DNA of 52,704 bases from a virus (IMGVR_UViG_3300046028_005598:1-52704), one strand, 5' to 3'. Positions 1 through 9,714 are shown, numbered from the stretch's first letter. Notes: a model not told the origin generated them from the letters alone. Numbers and translations: made by a program.

Positions 1-1
1 G

Positions 2-1675
2 GGACCTCCGAATGACCCACGATTCAGCGGGGGTCAGGCAGTAATCTTCGACTTCCCGGAAGGCGAACTGAGACTCCACGATAACATCGCCAGAAGCCCT
101 GGAGTACTGGACCCGAAGTACTTCGTCGGGGCAGTACCGGGACCCAAGCCCCAGCCTAAGAACCCGATGACGGCTGCCCCGAACTGGAAAGATCAGGTTG
201 CGGACTTGGAGTCGCGGAAGGACGACCTCCTATACTCAGCGGGGGCTTACGAAGAGAACATGGGTGCTGGGGTACTCTTCGACGAGATATCTATTGCGAG
301 GGGGGAGGGTCTCACAGATGGCACTATGGCATCACTTGACAGAGCAGGGTACCGAGCTGAGTACGACGACCTATCACGTCAGGTAGAGTCACTACGTGCA
401 GAGAACCCGATGAAGCGTCTCGGGTACACACCGGGCGGCGAAGACCCGATGTTCCCCGGCAAGGAGACTATGCACCACGGCGGGCACGACATGTCAGCCT
501 CCGCCACAGAGCAGCACCCGTACGGCATATTCGACCTCGGTAGACTCAAGACCGGGGAGGGAGCGAACATCTTTAGTCCCGGGGCGTACAAGGCAGACGT
601 GGAGGCAACTTCCGCCAGGTATCAAGAAATAGTACAGGACAAGCTGGACGAGGAGTTCTACCGAGGTGAATCCGCTTTGGCCAAGTACTTTGAACCCGGG
701 AAGACTTTACTTCAGGGGTATATGGGGGAACGGGTTGATCGTGTTCTAGAGTTCAAACCCGGAGGTAACGGGGAGCAGTGGGCTGTAAAAGTACAAGGCA
801 TGGCGGAGGACAGTCAAGGAGTGTACCGGCCCTCAGGACAGCCGAGATGGCACTCGACGGTGCCCGATAGACCTGAGATGTATAAACTCCTCGGAAAGAA
901 CCCCAACCGGGCGAGGCTCTACAAGTACGACACCCCGTTGGGGACCAAGGATAGCTTCATGAAGTGGGAGGGTGGGATACATGATCAACCGCCTGCCGCC
1001 CAGGAGTTCATAAATTCAAACCCAACGGTACAGAAGTTTGACCAGTACGCCAGCCTGCAAGAGAACACCGATGCTGCACGGCGTGAGATTGCCACGTTAA
1101 AGAAGCAGTACGGGATAGACCCGCTCACCCCGGTGAAGGACGGGGACCCTACGCCACTTCTTGAGGCAAGACGACGGCTACAGGAATCGATACAGGGGGA
1201 ACTCGCCTTTAAAGCCGAGATGACGGGGACCGGGGGAATCCATCCGTACTACTTTGATCAGATGGCGGATAAGCTGTGGACCGGTGAGGACTTGGCCCAA
1301 GTGCTAATGGGTAACCGTCCAGCCGACGCAACACTCGCTGATACAGCGGGCTTGAAGGCGGCAGGTGTACCGGGAATGAAGAACCTCGCCGGGTCCACGA
1401 GGGGCCAGACGTACAACTATGCAATCTGGGATCAAGACCTCCTCAACCAGATGCGAGTCCGAGAGATCGACGGGCAGCGGATGCCGATCAACCCAACCAC
1501 GATGGTGGAGCAGCAGGCCGTACCAGCTCGCCGAGGTATCGCTGAGGACGACCTGCTGGATATGACAAACCCGATGCGAGAGAAGATGGAAGTGCCGAAC
1601 GCGATGAAACCAATCGTGGCGGGGGCGGTGTTCCACCTGTTGGCACGGCAGAACAATTATGGGGGTGCGTTTTGA
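2..1675 (+). CDS. Partial large virion-associated (polyvalent-type) protein, 3' part
   Basis: The frame is open from base 2 with no stop before 1673, so this is the last 557 codons of a gene that starts outside the window; the ATG at 167 is internal. The C-terminal part, about 80 residues from roughly 1290 on, ends in a pattern with GVPG, then STRG, then NYAIWDQDLL. That matches the conserved tail of ADP-ribosyltransferase-like or polyvalent modules in phage virion proteins, whose usual form is GIxGIxYLDG..SR..NYVVFDD. The rest is hydrophilic and contains repeated NPM tripeptides (codons near 161, 407, 1570), a motif also repeated in the gene at 19487. It overlaps the terminase start by 4 nt. 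A head-associated or ejected protein is likely; an actual ADP-ribosyltransferase activity is not shown by what is visible. Confidence 0.6.
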   Translation, partial: GPPNDPRFSGGQAVIFDFPEGELRLHDNIARSPGVLDPKYFVGAVPGPKPQPKNPMTAAPNWKDQVADLESRKDDLLYSAGAYEENMGAGVLFDEISIARGEGLTDGTMASLDRAGYRAEYDDLSRQVESLRAENPMKRLGYTPGGEDPMFPGKETMHHGGHDMSASATEQHPYGIFDLGRLKTGEGANIFSPGAYKADVEATSARYQEIVQDKLDEEFYRGESALAKYFEPGKTLLQGYMGERVDRVLEFKPGGNGEQWAVKVQGMAEDSQGVYRPSGQPRWHSTVPDRPEMYKLLGKNPNRARLYKYDTPLGTKDSFMKWEGGIHDQPPAAQEFINSNPTVQKFDQYASLQENTDAARREIATLKKQYGIDPLTPVKDGDPTPLLEARRRLQESIQGELAFKAEMTGTGGIHPYYFDQMADKLWTGEDLAQVLMGNRPADATLADTAGLKAAGVPGMKNLAGSTRGQTYNYAIWDQDLLNQMRVREIDGQRMPINPTTMVEQQAVPARRGIAEDDLLDMTNPMREKMEVPNAMKPIVAGAVFHLLARQNNYGGAF

Positions 1676-3444
1676 GCGATGATATCAAAGACAAGATCCG
1701 TCAGGCACTGAGGGATAGACAAGACACGCAGATCGGTCTGGCCGCCGCGGCCAAGCTGGCAAAGGCCAAGGTCGATGCACTGGAGATCTTCAGACCTACA
1801 GAGTACCAGGAGGCGGTAGTCACCTGCGACACGTCCGAGACTCTGGTTCAAGGGGGTACACGATCAGGTAAGTCCACCATCGTGGCCGCCATGATTGCCT
1901 CGTACCTCCGCAACAAACCTATCACGTTCGCAGACGGATCGAAGCACGAGTGTCGTGAGCCCGGATGGAAGGAACGCCCTGTCAACGTCTGGCTTGTCGG
2001 TCTGCAGCTCAACCACATCGGGCAGACCATCTATCGACTGCTTTGCAAGCCTGGTGCGTTCGACATGGTTCGAGACGGTAAGACCGGACTGTGGAGAGCC
2101 TGGCAGCCCGGCCGTATCCCCGGCGATGATCAGATCCCGGTACAGGATCGTAAGCCGGCGCCACCCCTGATCCCACCATCGGAGATCGAGAAGGAGTCAT
2201 GGTCAAACAAGGCAGCCTTCCAGTTCGATTCATTGATCATGAAAGACGGGTCGACGGTCTACGCGTTCGCTTCATCAGGTGCGGTGAAACGAGGGGACCC
2301 TGTCAACATCATCTGGATTGACGAAGAGATTGAGAACAGCGAGCACTACCCAGAATGGCAGTCTCGACTGTCGGACAGGAAAGGTCGGATCTTCTGGACG
2401 TCGTGGCCGAACGCCTCGACACCAGCTCTGCTGAATCTGTACCGGAGGTGTGAAGCCCAGCGTGAAGAAGTCCAGCTCGGCACCCGCAAGAAAGCCGACG
2501 TCACGAACTTCATCTTCATGGGTTCGAAGTCCCCCTTCGTGGATGACGACGAGAAGCGGAAGCGAGCCGAGGGCTGGACCGAAGAACAACTCCGTGCCCG
2601 CGATTACGGTCAGTTCGTGGTCGACAACATCCTTGCCTACCCCGAATTCGATCGGCGGATTCACTGTGTTGACTACGGCGACGGTAGCCCGCTCAACGAC
2701 AAGGTCACGGACGCGATGCGTCGGTTGAACTGGAACGTACCTCCGGATTGGTGCGTCGACCTGATCCTCGACCCAGGTACCGCCCGGCCGGCCCTGCTCT
2801 GGGTGGCCATACCGCCCGAGTCTTTCTGGCATGACGAAGAACCCTACCACATCGTGTTCCGCGAGATGGCGGTGCCCCGTATCCACGCGGGAGAGATGGC
2901 CCGCCGGGCTAAGGCAGTCGACCCTTTTCGATACTATTCCCGGTTTATCGGGGACGCCAAGGCTGGTGACCAGACCCCGATGGGGCACGCACACACGGTT
3001 TTTCAGAACTACGAAATGGAGTTCAAGAAGGCGGGCTTGCAATGTCAACTCACAGGCGGTATGTTTCTCAGGGGTGAGACTGTCTGGATTAACAGGTCGC
3101 TGAAACTCCGGACGCTTATGCAGGTCAGACACGGCTGCGGCAAGCCTCGGCTCCGCATCGTGGCTCATGCTTGTCCGACATTGATTCGTCAGCTTGAGAC
3201 ACTGGTCAAGGCTGTCACCAAGGAGGATGTGCAGGACAAACTTGCGTCTGGTCAAACCCATGACCAAGTCGACACTTTGGAGTACTACGCTGGGTTCAAC
3301 CCGAAATTTCTCGGTCCACCTCCCGGCTACGTTCCTAAAGACCCAGGTCTCCTGATGTGGGAGGCTGACCAGAAGTTCCTGACAGAACGTTTCACCCAGA
3401 AGAAATCTGCCAGCAGTGGTCAGATAGTTCTTGGAATTCCATAA
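1672..3444 (+). CDS. terL: Terminase large subunit
   Basis: This is the ATPase/nuclease motor that packages phage DNA through the portal. Walker A is at residues 61-69 (GGTRSGKST). Walker B with the catalytic acid is at about 212-219 (NIIWIDEE), followed by a coupling-type segment FWTSWPN. The RNase H-like nuclease domain shows its acidic positions at LDPG (about 366-369), GDAKA (about 425) and DTLEYY near 560. The length of 590 aa is normal for the family. The start is TTG at 1672 inside the stop of the preceding gene (TTGA overlap), with GGGGGTG upstream. No small terminase subunit is recognisable next to it. The portal follows after one small gene, the usual packaging order. Confidence 0.95.
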   Translation: MSDDIKDKIRQALRDRQDTQIGLAAAAKLAKAKVDALEIFRPTEYQEAVVTCDTSETLVQGGTRSGKSTIVAAMIASYLRNKPITFADGSKHECREPGWKERPVNVWLVGLQLNHIGQTIYRLLCKPGAFDMVRDGKTGLWRAWQPGRIPGDDQIPVQDRKPAPPLIPPSEIEKESWSNKAAFQFDSLIMKDGSTVYAFASSGAVKRGDPVNIIWIDEEIENSEHYPEWQSRLSDRKGRIFWTSWPNASTPALLNLYRRCEAQREEVQLGTRKKADVTNFIFMGSKSPFVDDDEKRKRAEGWTEEQLRARDYGQFVVDNILAYPEFDRRIHCVDYGDGSPLNDKVTDAMRRLNWNVPPDWCVDLILDPGTARPALLWVAIPPESFWHDEEPYHIVFREMAVPRIHAGEMARRAKAVDPFRYYSRFIGDAKAGDQTPMGHAHTVFQNYEMEFKKAGLQCQLTGGMFLRGETVWINRSLKLRTLMQVRHGCGKPRLRIVAHACPTLIRQLETLVKAVTKEDVQDKLASGQTHDQVDTLEYYAGFNPKFLGPPPGYVPKDPGLLMWEADQKFLTERFTQKKSASSGQIVLGIP

Positions 3445-3458
3445 CCCCCGGACGTGCT

Positions 3459-3767
3459 ATGAAAACGAGAGACATTGTTCGACAGGTAGTCATCGACCAG
3501 AACCCTCACACAGTCTGGATCGGTGACACGGTGTGGTGGTGTGCTCAGGGTCAGACAGACAACGTTCCGGCGGTGGCCACGGTCACAGACTTCTGCGGGG
3601 ACAACATGGTCGACCTGACATACAATACGCCACACAGCACTGGCAAGCTGCAGGTCCTGAAGGGCGTATGCCTTCTCGGCGATGAGCGGTTGAAGAATCA
3701 GAACTACCGATCCAAGGGAGCTTGGCTCCCACGTACGGCCTTTGCGATGCTGCAGATCAAGGATTGA
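3459..3767 (+). CDS. Small conserved-position protein of unknown function
   Basis: This 102-aa protein sits between terminase and portal, with gaps of only 14 and 6 nt, so it is certainly co-transcribed with them. It has an all-beta look (repeated short hydrophobic strands, VWIGDTVWWC, VATVTDF, MVDLTY) that could be an SH3-like fold, but I recognise no family. There is no signal peptide or membrane segment. Its position suggests a role in packaging or portal assembly, which is inference from location only. Confidence 0.7.
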   Translation: MKTRDIVRQVVIDQNPHTVWIGDTVWWCAQGQTDNVPAVATVTDFCGDNMVDLTYNTPHSTGKLQVLKGVCLLGDERLKNQNYRSKGAWLPRTAFAMLQIKD

Positions 3768-3773
3768 CGGTAA

Positions 3774-5945
3774 ATGCAACCTCTCGACATGGAACAACTG
3801 CAGCGATACGTTCTCGGCCCATTGGTTAACCAGTGGTTCGCCCGGTTCGGTGCTGCAGAGAAGTCGAAAGAGCGTTTCAACGTCATGGCAAAGCTGTGCC
3901 GGCAATTCCTTGGCAGCTCAGCCAAGACGATGTGGGAGGACTCATTCCGTAAAGAGTTCTACCCATCGGTCAGCCAGCCTCAGTTCATGGTCAGCCTGAA
4001 CAAGGCGTTCGAGCTGGTCGCCATCATCGGCCCCAGCTTGTACTGGCAGAACCCCACCCGAGAAGTCAAGACGGCAGACACTCCGGACCAAGTACAGATC
4101 GCACAGATCCTTGGCCAGAATGACCCGGCCCTGTTGGAGCAGATCCAGCAGGAGCAGCAGATGACCGAGGCTCAACGCACGATGCGTAACAGTCTCGCCA
4201 CTGTCGTCATGGAGTACATCGGTCGACAGCATCCCGGGTCCGTCAAGTCCACGTACGAGATGATCGTTAAGGACGCTCTCGTTACTGGACGTGGCTGCGG
4301 TTGGACAGAGACGTACCCAGACAGGGCCACGGGGGCCGCCTGCGTGGGAACATTCTACGCCCCAGTCGACGACCTGCTGATTGACCCGGATGCAACAGAC
4401 CCACTATGGGGGGACGTCAACTGGATCTCCCGACGACACGTCGAAGAAGCATGGATCGTTGAACGACGGTTCGGCTACCCGCCCGGGTACCTGCACAATC
4501 GGGGCACGCATACATCGCAGGAGTTCGGTGCGACACAGAACCGCAACGAAGAACTCTACAAGAACCGCGTTGAGTGGTATGAGGTCTGGTCAACGGGCGG
4601 TATCGGTTCACGAATCACAGGTATTCAGGGGGAGATGGGTCAGGCGATTGACCAGCTTGCAGGCGACAATTGTTACCTATGCCTCTGCCGAACAGTTCCA
4701 CACCCACTGAACCTTCCCCCATCGCTGGTCAACAACGGCACGCCAGAACAGATCGTGGAGATGCTGCGATGGCGTACGTCCCGGTTCGGCTCGATCTTCG
4801 AGGTTCATAAGGACCGTAAGTGGCCAGTCGAGGTTATGGACTTTTACCCGATCAACAATACACCGTGGCCGATGGCAGTCCTTGGCCCCGGCATCGGCTC
4901 ACTGCTGGCGATGAACGTACTGCTGGTCACTCACCTTGAGATGAGTTGGGACCGTCGACGGGATATCATCGCCATCTACAACGGGTACGAGCAAGAGGTT
5001 GAGTCCGCAATCAAGAGCGAGGCCAACCCGGCGATTATCAAGATCAACCCGGTCAGCAATGTGCGAGTCCAGGATGTCGTGTCGTTCCTGACACGACCAG
5101 AGGTGCAGGGCAATCTGCTGGAGTGGATGCAGTACCTCGACAACCAATTCCAGATGGCGACAGGACTCGACGATATCCACTACGGTGTCAGTCAGAAGCA
5201 GGCACGCGTGCAGGCCGACGTACAGGCCAAACAGTCGGCCTCCAACGTCCGTCCTGAGAAGATGGGCACCGACGTTCATAAGTTCGTGGTCAACGTCTCC
5301 ACGAAGGAGCTGTGGCTTTCAGCGATGTACATGAAAGGCCAACAGCTTCAGGGACTACTCGGCCCGTGGGGTGCGATGGCGTGGGATACCCTACTCGGGT
5401 CATTACCATTCGAGGAGCTTTGCCGCGAGGTAGAGATCTGGGTCGAAGCCACGGATCTGAAGCGGCCAAACCGCGACAAGGATATGTCCGACCTGGAGAT
5501 GATCGCACCGTTCATGATCCCGGCAGCACAGAAGTACGCCGAGCTGACAGGTGACGAGAAAGTTCTCAATGCCTTCCTCGCCCGGTTCGGAGAAGCCGCT
5601 CAGATCAAGGACGTAGAGGACTTCTTCTTTGGTCCTTGGCGGCCGGCACCAGACGAGGCCACGATGCAAGCTCAGCAGCAGATGGCGATGCTGCAGTCTC
5701 AGAAACTTGAGGCCGACACTGAAGAGACCAAGGCAAAGACTGTTGCCAGATTGGTTGACGCCCAGTATAAACAGCAAGGAGCCACGGCACCTTCCTCACA
5801 GAAGATGCAGTGGAACGAGATGTTTAATCAGCAGAAGGTTCGTATGCAGGAGGAGGCTCACCTGCAGAAACTGGTTCACCTGCAGGAGCAGCAGGACATT
5901 CAGGCCGAGGCGGCCCGTAACAAACCCAAACCCGGAGGTAAGTAA
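3774..5945 (+). CDS. Portal protein
   Basis: This 723-aa protein is probably the dodecameric portal at the head vertex through which DNA passes and to which terminase and the head-tail adaptor bind. Evidence is its position after terL, its length (in the range of P22-type portals), and the layout. The N-terminal part is helical with a segment reading YWQNPTREVK. A middle wing/clip region contains YAPVDDLLIDPDATDP. A C-terminal helical region at about 640-715 is very rich in Gln, Glu and Lys (repeated MQAQQQMAM and LQEQQ), like the barrel/crown region of long portals. It is joined to the next gene by a TAATG overlap, and its last codons carry that gene's GGAGGT ribosome binding site. Confidence 0.88.
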   Translation: MQPLDMEQLQRYVLGPLVNQWFARFGAAEKSKERFNVMAKLCRQFLGSSAKTMWEDSFRKEFYPSVSQPQFMVSLNKAFELVAIIGPSLYWQNPTREVKTADTPDQVQIAQILGQNDPALLEQIQQEQQMTEAQRTMRNSLATVVMEYIGRQHPGSVKSTYEMIVKDALVTGRGCGWTETYPDRATGAACVGTFYAPVDDLLIDPDATDPLWGDVNWISRRHVEEAWIVERRFGYPPGYLHNRGTHTSQEFGATQNRNEELYKNRVEWYEVWSTGGIGSRITGIQGEMGQAIDQLAGDNCYLCLCRTVPHPLNLPPSLVNNGTPEQIVEMLRWRTSRFGSIFEVHKDRKWPVEVMDFYPINNTPWPMAVLGPGIGSLLAMNVLLVTHLEMSWDRRRDIIAIYNGYEQEVESAIKSEANPAIIKINPVSNVRVQDVVSFLTRPEVQGNLLEWMQYLDNQFQMATGLDDIHYGVSQKQARVQADVQAKQSASNVRPEKMGTDVHKFVVNVSTKELWLSAMYMKGQQLQGLLGPWGAMAWDTLLGSLPFEELCREVEIWVEATDLKRPNRDKDMSDLEMIAPFMIPAAQKYAELTGDEKVLNAFLARFGEAAQIKDVEDFFFGPWRPAPDEATMQAQQQMAMLQSQKLEADTEETKAKTVARLVDAQYKQQGATAPSSQKMQWNEMFNQQKVRMQEEAHLQKLVHLQEQQDIQAEAARNKPKPGGK

Positions 5946-6172
5946 TGCTATCAGCGATTGAGAAGTCCGCCCTTGAGCTGATGCTGAGAGAAAAACTCGG
6001 CAGTGGCGTCGGTACGTCGGCTCTGCTGAAGGTCTTGATGTCTGTGGTCGACTCCTACGTCCCGCCATACGAGTCGATACCGGTTGCGGACCTTGAACCT
6101 GTGCTGGAGGTTGATGAACTCCACCCGGTGTTCGAGCGACCCGAAGTCGTTGTTACGGAATCCTCACCATGA
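5945..6172 (+). CDS. Small unknown protein downstream of portal
   Basis: A 75-aa acidic protein starting in the portal stop codon, with GGAGGT 6 nt upstream. The N-terminal half looks helical and amphipathic (residues 3-38); the C-terminal half is Pro/Glu/Val-rich and probably extended. No known family is recognised. The tight overlaps on both sides (TAATG and ATGA) make it a real gene of the head/connector operon. Confidence 0.7.
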   Translation: MLSAIEKSALELMLREKLGSGVGTSALLKVLMSVVDSYVPPYESIPVADLEPVLEVDELHPVFERPEVVVTESSP

Positions 6173-6810
6173 GTGAAGAACGCTTCCCCACCAGACGAGA
6201 AAACATGGAGTGGATGGCTGTGCAGGACGCAGGCCCCTACGCCATCGAAGCCTTCGAACGGATGCTCGACAACGGTGAGTCCGTCTCTATGGCGGCTCAG
6301 CTTGCAACACGATCTCCACCAAAGACCGGCGTTGACGACCGGATGCTCAGTAAGAACACCAAGTCTGTCACTGAGCAGTTCAAAGGTTGTGAGCCGATGC
6401 TGGCTCTCTACCGGAACATGTATCAGCAGAAGACTGGTGAGAGACTTCCAGAGGATGCTGTCGTCTACCGCGGGTTGGCCAAGTACCCAGGAGACCCGGA
6501 CTGCATCGTTACCCACAAGCATTCGCTGTCGGACGTGAAACGCAAGATGCGTGACCGTAACGAACACATCGAAGGTGACTGGGAGAACCACCCGGTTCAG
6601 CAATGTCCAAAGGGGCAAGAGGTCGCCATGTCTGACATGGTGATGAACCGGTACAAGTCTGAGTACCGAGCACTGCCTGACTTCGAGGATGTGGCTGAGA
6701 AAGATCTCGAAGCAGAGATCCTTCACAACCACTCCCGCCCGATGAGCGGTGAAGACCTGATGAGTGTGGCGACCGACCTCGACACTGTTGTAAAGAAGAA
6801 CTTCGGATGA
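6169..6810 (+). CDS. Unknown protein of head/connector operon
   Basis: A 213-aa hydrophilic protein with no membrane segment and many charged residues. Two Cys (in FKGCEP and PDCIV) and a third in QQCPKG are spread through it. I recognise no domain. It occupies the place where scaffold or capsid genes often lie, but it is too short and lacks the helical, acidic character expected of a scaffold, and it does not resemble an HK97-type capsid protein. ATGA overlaps join it to both neighbours. Confidence 0.7.
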   Translation: MSEERFPTRRENMEWMAVQDAGPYAIEAFERMLDNGESVSMAAQLATRSPPKTGVDDRMLSKNTKSVTEQFKGCEPMLALYRNMYQQKTGERLPEDAVVYRGLAKYPGDPDCIVTHKHSLSDVKRKMRDRNEHIEGDWENHPVQQCPKGQEVAMSDMVMNRYKSEYRALPDFEDVAEKDLEAEILHNHSRPMSGEDLMSVATDLDTVVKKNFG

Positions 6811-7970
6811 TCACTGTCGACGATATGATGTCTCACATGTCTATCCAAATCAACCAGCCGCTCAGCGGCTGGCTTGAGGGGAAAGTACGGAACGCAGTGC
6901 TTGCTGCCTGGGCGCGTCTGATGTCCCTTCATGAGTGGGCTTACTTCCACCGGATGGGATCTATCATCACGTACGCGGGTCAGACCACAGGCACCGTGGA
7001 CTTCGTATTGTCGACACGGCAGGTAACCCTGACGGACGCGACGTGGCCGACAAACGCTACGTCTCGTCACATCCGGATTGACCACAACTGGTACCCGATC
7101 TATCGACGTATCAGCAGCACCGTTATCGAACTGTTCGAGGGTAAACACCCGGCAGCAGATATGACGGACGAATCGTACGTCATACAGCAGGTCGTGTATC
7201 CGCTGCCGCAAGACGTCGGTGATATCCTGCAGGTAATTGAGAGCCGGCAGAACACACAGCTCGTTAGGCTCGACATCATTGAAGCCTTCGAACTGCAGGA
7301 GGGGTTTGCCTGGTCACCGATCCTACCGACCAGGTACGCCCTCATCGGCGATTCAAATAATCCTCAGCGGTGGAACCTGTGGATTCCAACCCAGCAAACG
7401 GAAGACACCGTTCTGCAGTACATGTACAAAGCGCGGAGACCCAGCGATGTCCTTGTTAGAGAAGCTCGTGGAACGGTTTCGGTTACAGGCGGAGTGGCAA
7501 CGTTTTCTGAAGACGTGGTTACGACCCTGTGGAGTGGGGCCAACGTCCTGCTGAGAATCGCCAGCAACGATACGACGACTCCGACAGGTGCTTGGGGTGA
7601 CACTCAGGCCGGTGACATCAGGTTCGACCGGAACTGCAACGAGGTGAGAGTTCTTGAACGTCTCACATCCACTACGTGCCGCATTTCCAACACAACTTTG
7701 GTGGTGGACGATGTATCGTTCGCAGCCTCCAGTCTCATCGACACTGGTGATGCGACGATGGAGATTTTGGTAGCAAGACTTGCGGAGGATGAATACGGTG
7801 CGAAACCTGTGGGGAATCATAACGAACTTCTTGTTTCGAAAACACGACTTGCTTCAGCCTTCCTCGAAGCAAAGTCTGCCGACGCCAGACGCGTACGAAA
7901 CAAGTCCGCTGTTGCGAAGTGGTACGGTATGCGGCTCCAGGACATTGGATATTCCACCGCAGGTACCTGA
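6807..7970 (+). CDS. Head-tail adaptor-type (connector) protein
   Basis: This 387-aa protein probably binds below the portal and connects it to the tail. The N-terminal 60 residues are helical with regularly spaced Trp (GWLEGK, AWARL, EWAYF). They are followed by a beta domain with the phrase GTVDFVLSTRQVTLTDATWP, then a Y-P-LP segment (VVYPLPQDVGDILQV), and later a second beta insertion (GTVSVTGGVATFSEDV). This alternation is typical of phage adaptor proteins that sit after the portal in many tailed phages. The C-terminal 50 residues return to helix. Assignment rests on this pattern and on gene order, not on an invariant motif. Confidence 0.6.
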   Translation: MITVDDMMSHMSIQINQPLSGWLEGKVRNAVLAAWARLMSLHEWAYFHRMGSIITYAGQTTGTVDFVLSTRQVTLTDATWPTNATSRHIRIDHNWYPIYRRISSTVIELFEGKHPAADMTDESYVIQQVVYPLPQDVGDILQVIESRQNTQLVRLDIIEAFELQEGFAWSPILPTRYALIGDSNNPQRWNLWIPTQQTEDTVLQYMYKARRPSDVLVREARGTVSVTGGVATFSEDVVTTLWSGANVLLRIASNDTTTPTGAWGDTQAGDIRFDRNCNEVRVLERLTSTTCRISNTTLVVDDVSFAASSLIDTGDATMEILVARLAEDEYGAKPVGNHNELLVSKTRLASAFLEAKSADARRVRNKSAVAKWYGMRLQDIGYSTAGT

Positions 7971-8160
7971 GCTTGAATGGATCACAACGGAAGACCTGGC
8001 GACTGAGATTCTTCGGCGGAGTGATGCCGGTATCATAATTACTGTTTCGCGTTTGGTGCCAGACCGGGACACGATGGGTATCTACAAGAGGGGGTGCCTT
8101 GAGCAGACGCTCCTGATACTCCATGCCGCAGCCAACTCGATCGTGAAGGAGGAGATGTGA
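7945..8160 (+). CDS. Small connector-region protein, probable TTG start
   Basis: The frame is open back to 7780, but that part overlaps the preceding gene and has no ribosome binding site. The part reading ELEWITTEDL..EILRRSDAGIIIT is typical of small phage proteins with a W-(L/M/I)-T-T-(D/E)-(D/E)-L phrase that lie beside adaptor genes. I place the start at TTG 7945, with AGGA just upstream, giving 71 aa and a 26-nt overlap. No catalytic function is visible. It ends in a GTGA overlap with the next gene. Confidence 0.6.
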   Translation: MDIPPQVPELEWITTEDLATEILRRSDAGIIITVSRLVPDRDTMGIYKRGCLEQTLLILHAAANSIVKEEM

Positions 8161-8333
8161 GTTTGAAACGTATAAGGTGCGAAGTGCTGAAGGTCGAGTG
8201 GGTAAAGGAAGACCGGCACAACAAGACATTGGTCCAGCCTCTGGCAGAAACGGCAGGACCCACAGAAGACCCAGTAGAGGTGCGATTCCCGCACCGCACT
8301 GAACCTGGTGACATTGTTTGGATTATGCGATGA
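8157..8333 (+). CDS. Very small connector-region protein
   Basis: A 58-aa basic/mixed protein starting at GTG 8157 inside the stop of the previous gene, with GGAGGAG 5-10 nt upstream, and ending at the TGA of 8331-8333, which overlaps the next ATG (ATGA). It reads as a small beta protein (RIRCEVLKVEWV and VEVRFPHRTEPGDIVWIMR). Function is unknown. Spacing and overlaps on both sides are the main reason to accept it. Confidence 0.65.
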   Translation: MSLKRIRCEVLKVEWVKEDRHNKTLVQPLAETAGPTEDPVEVRFPHRTEPGDIVWIMR

Positions 8334-8851
8334 GTGCTCCCGAGTGGAACATCCTGAACCGAACTCTCCTCACCGTCCGTGACATGGCGGCTACGAAGGT
8401 ATTCGTGGCCAGTCAGGGCGAGGTGGTGCGGACTATTGCCCCCAACGCAGTCAAGGTGTGGAAAGCGGTTGAGCAGGGCCGAGGTGAGACCGGATTGGTA
8501 AACCTCGCCCTCCCCGCTATCCGCATCTCCGTTCTACCTGTTGACTCTACCATCGGTGCTGGACTAAACTGTGCCGACGATGAGGTAGTACGAGTAGCGA
8601 TCCAGATCCTCGACAGTTCGAATTTCGACCAGTCCGGCCCGTTAAGGACCTACATGGATTGGATGGATTCGATCCGGTCGGAGTTGTTACAGGTACCGAA
8701 TCCGTTCCTCCAGGACGCTGACGTAGCCGTGTATGACCCCTACGTCGTTCATATGGTCAAGAGGCTGCCCGCCGAGGCCCAGAGCCTAATCAGACACGAA
8801 CAGCAGGTCGCAATGCTTTCCTTCCAAGTAATGGTGAGGCACCACAGATGA
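8330..8851 (+). CDS. Probable tail completion/terminator protein
   Basis: This 173-aa protein begins at ATG 8330 in an ATGA overlap; the in-frame TTG at 8318 is less likely. It mixes helix and strand, with a central phrase on resolving a small difference between runs (SNFDQSGPLRTYMDWMDSIRSELL) and a final strand VAMLSFQVMVRHHR. Proteins of this size and fold class, directly before the tail tube gene, normally cap the tail tube and join it to the head connector. The call is from position and general shape, since no signature motif is seen. Confidence 0.5.
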   Translation: MSAPEWNILNRTLLTVRDMAATKVFVASQGEVVRTIAPNAVKVWKAVEQGRGETGLVNLALPAIRISVLPVDSTIGAGLNCADDEVVRVAIQILDSSNFDQSGPLRTYMDWMDSIRSELLQVPNPFLQDADVAVYDPYVVHMVKRLPAEAQSLIRHEQQVAMLSFQVMVRHHR

Positions 8852-9714
8852 CAATATCCGTACCAGTAAATGCCCGTATGATGATCGACGGGAATAAGTT
8901 CTGTTTCGCAAAGTTTCTCAACAACAGCTCCGTCGAACGGGTACAGAACCCCGACGCGTTGTGCGGGAATCGAGACCCACTCATCAACCGTACGGCTACC
9001 GGCCGGCGGAAGTTCCAGTTCACAACGTATCATGACATCACGGTCCCGATCCTTCAGGAACTTCTCCCGCTGGCCGGTATGACTCTGGCGACTGGCGCGT
9101 ACACAGCGAACCAAGCGGCGTTGACGGGTATCCCCATCGACATCGATGCGGTAGGTGCGGTCCACAGCTACAGCAACGCCAAGATGACGCGTATGATCCT
9201 CCGGGGCCAGACGGGTACACTGCCGATCTCCATCGAGTGTCAGTGGATCGCTGAGAATGAAACCGAAGGATCGCCGAGTTGGGTTGACGGCACCGTCGAT
9301 AACATATTCGCTTTCCCGGGGGCAACGTACGCAATCGATGGGGTCAGTGTCGGCTTCGACAGGTTCGCATTCGTCATCGACAACAAGTTGATCCCATCGT
9401 GGAACTCTTCGGTCACCGTCACGGATGTTGGCAACGGTCCCCGCCAGACGCTGCTGGCAACGAGTATCCCATACATCGCCACTACGAAAGACCTGTACTG
9501 GGACAACAGGGATTCAACAGCGGCCGGAGTAGACCACGTTCTCGCGATCACAAATGGTACCGACAGCCTGACGATCAATATTCCGAACGCTATCTTCGTC
9601 CCAGAGGCACCTTCAATCGAGGGAGCACTTGAAGAGATTCGTTTGCCGATGACATGGGAAGCACACCGCACCGCCGCTGTTGCCGGCTTCAACCTCGTGC
9701 TGGTCAACACATGA
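8848..9714 (+). CDS. Probable major tail tube protein
   Basis: The 288-aa protein is almost entirely beta. A middle section reads FDRFAFVIDNKLIPSWNSSVTVTDV, followed by a strand ending in SIPYIATTKDLYWDN and a C-terminal segment LTINIPNAIFVPEAPSIEGALEEIRLPMTWEAH. That order (Phe-Phe-IDN strand, then two tube strands, then an acid-rich loop and a final Trp-containing strand) matches tail tube proteins of long-tailed phages. Position supports it: it follows a tail-completion-size protein and precedes a tail-assembly-chaperone-like pair. If correct, the phage has a tail tube and is not a short-tailed podovirus. Confidence 0.6.
   Translation: MTISVPVNARMMIDGNKFCFAKFLNNSSVERVQNPDALCGNRDPLINRTATGRRKFQFTTYHDITVPILQELLPLAGMTLATGAYTANQAALTGIPIDIDAVGAVHSYSNAKMTRMILRGQTGTLPISIECQWIAENETEGSPSWVDGTVDNIFAFPGATYAIDGVSVGFDRFAFVIDNKLIPSWNSSVTVTDVGNGPRQTLLATSIPYIATTKDLYWDNRDSTAAGVDHVLAITNGTDSLTINIPNAIFVPEAPSIEGALEEIRLPMTWEAHRTAAVAGFNLVLVNT

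Noticed and set aside
2275-3267. 330-codon open frame on the minus strand opposite the terminase gene
   Set aside because: It lies entirely inside a confidently identified gene, has no recognisable domain and no ribosome binding site; long antisense frames are expected from the codon use here.
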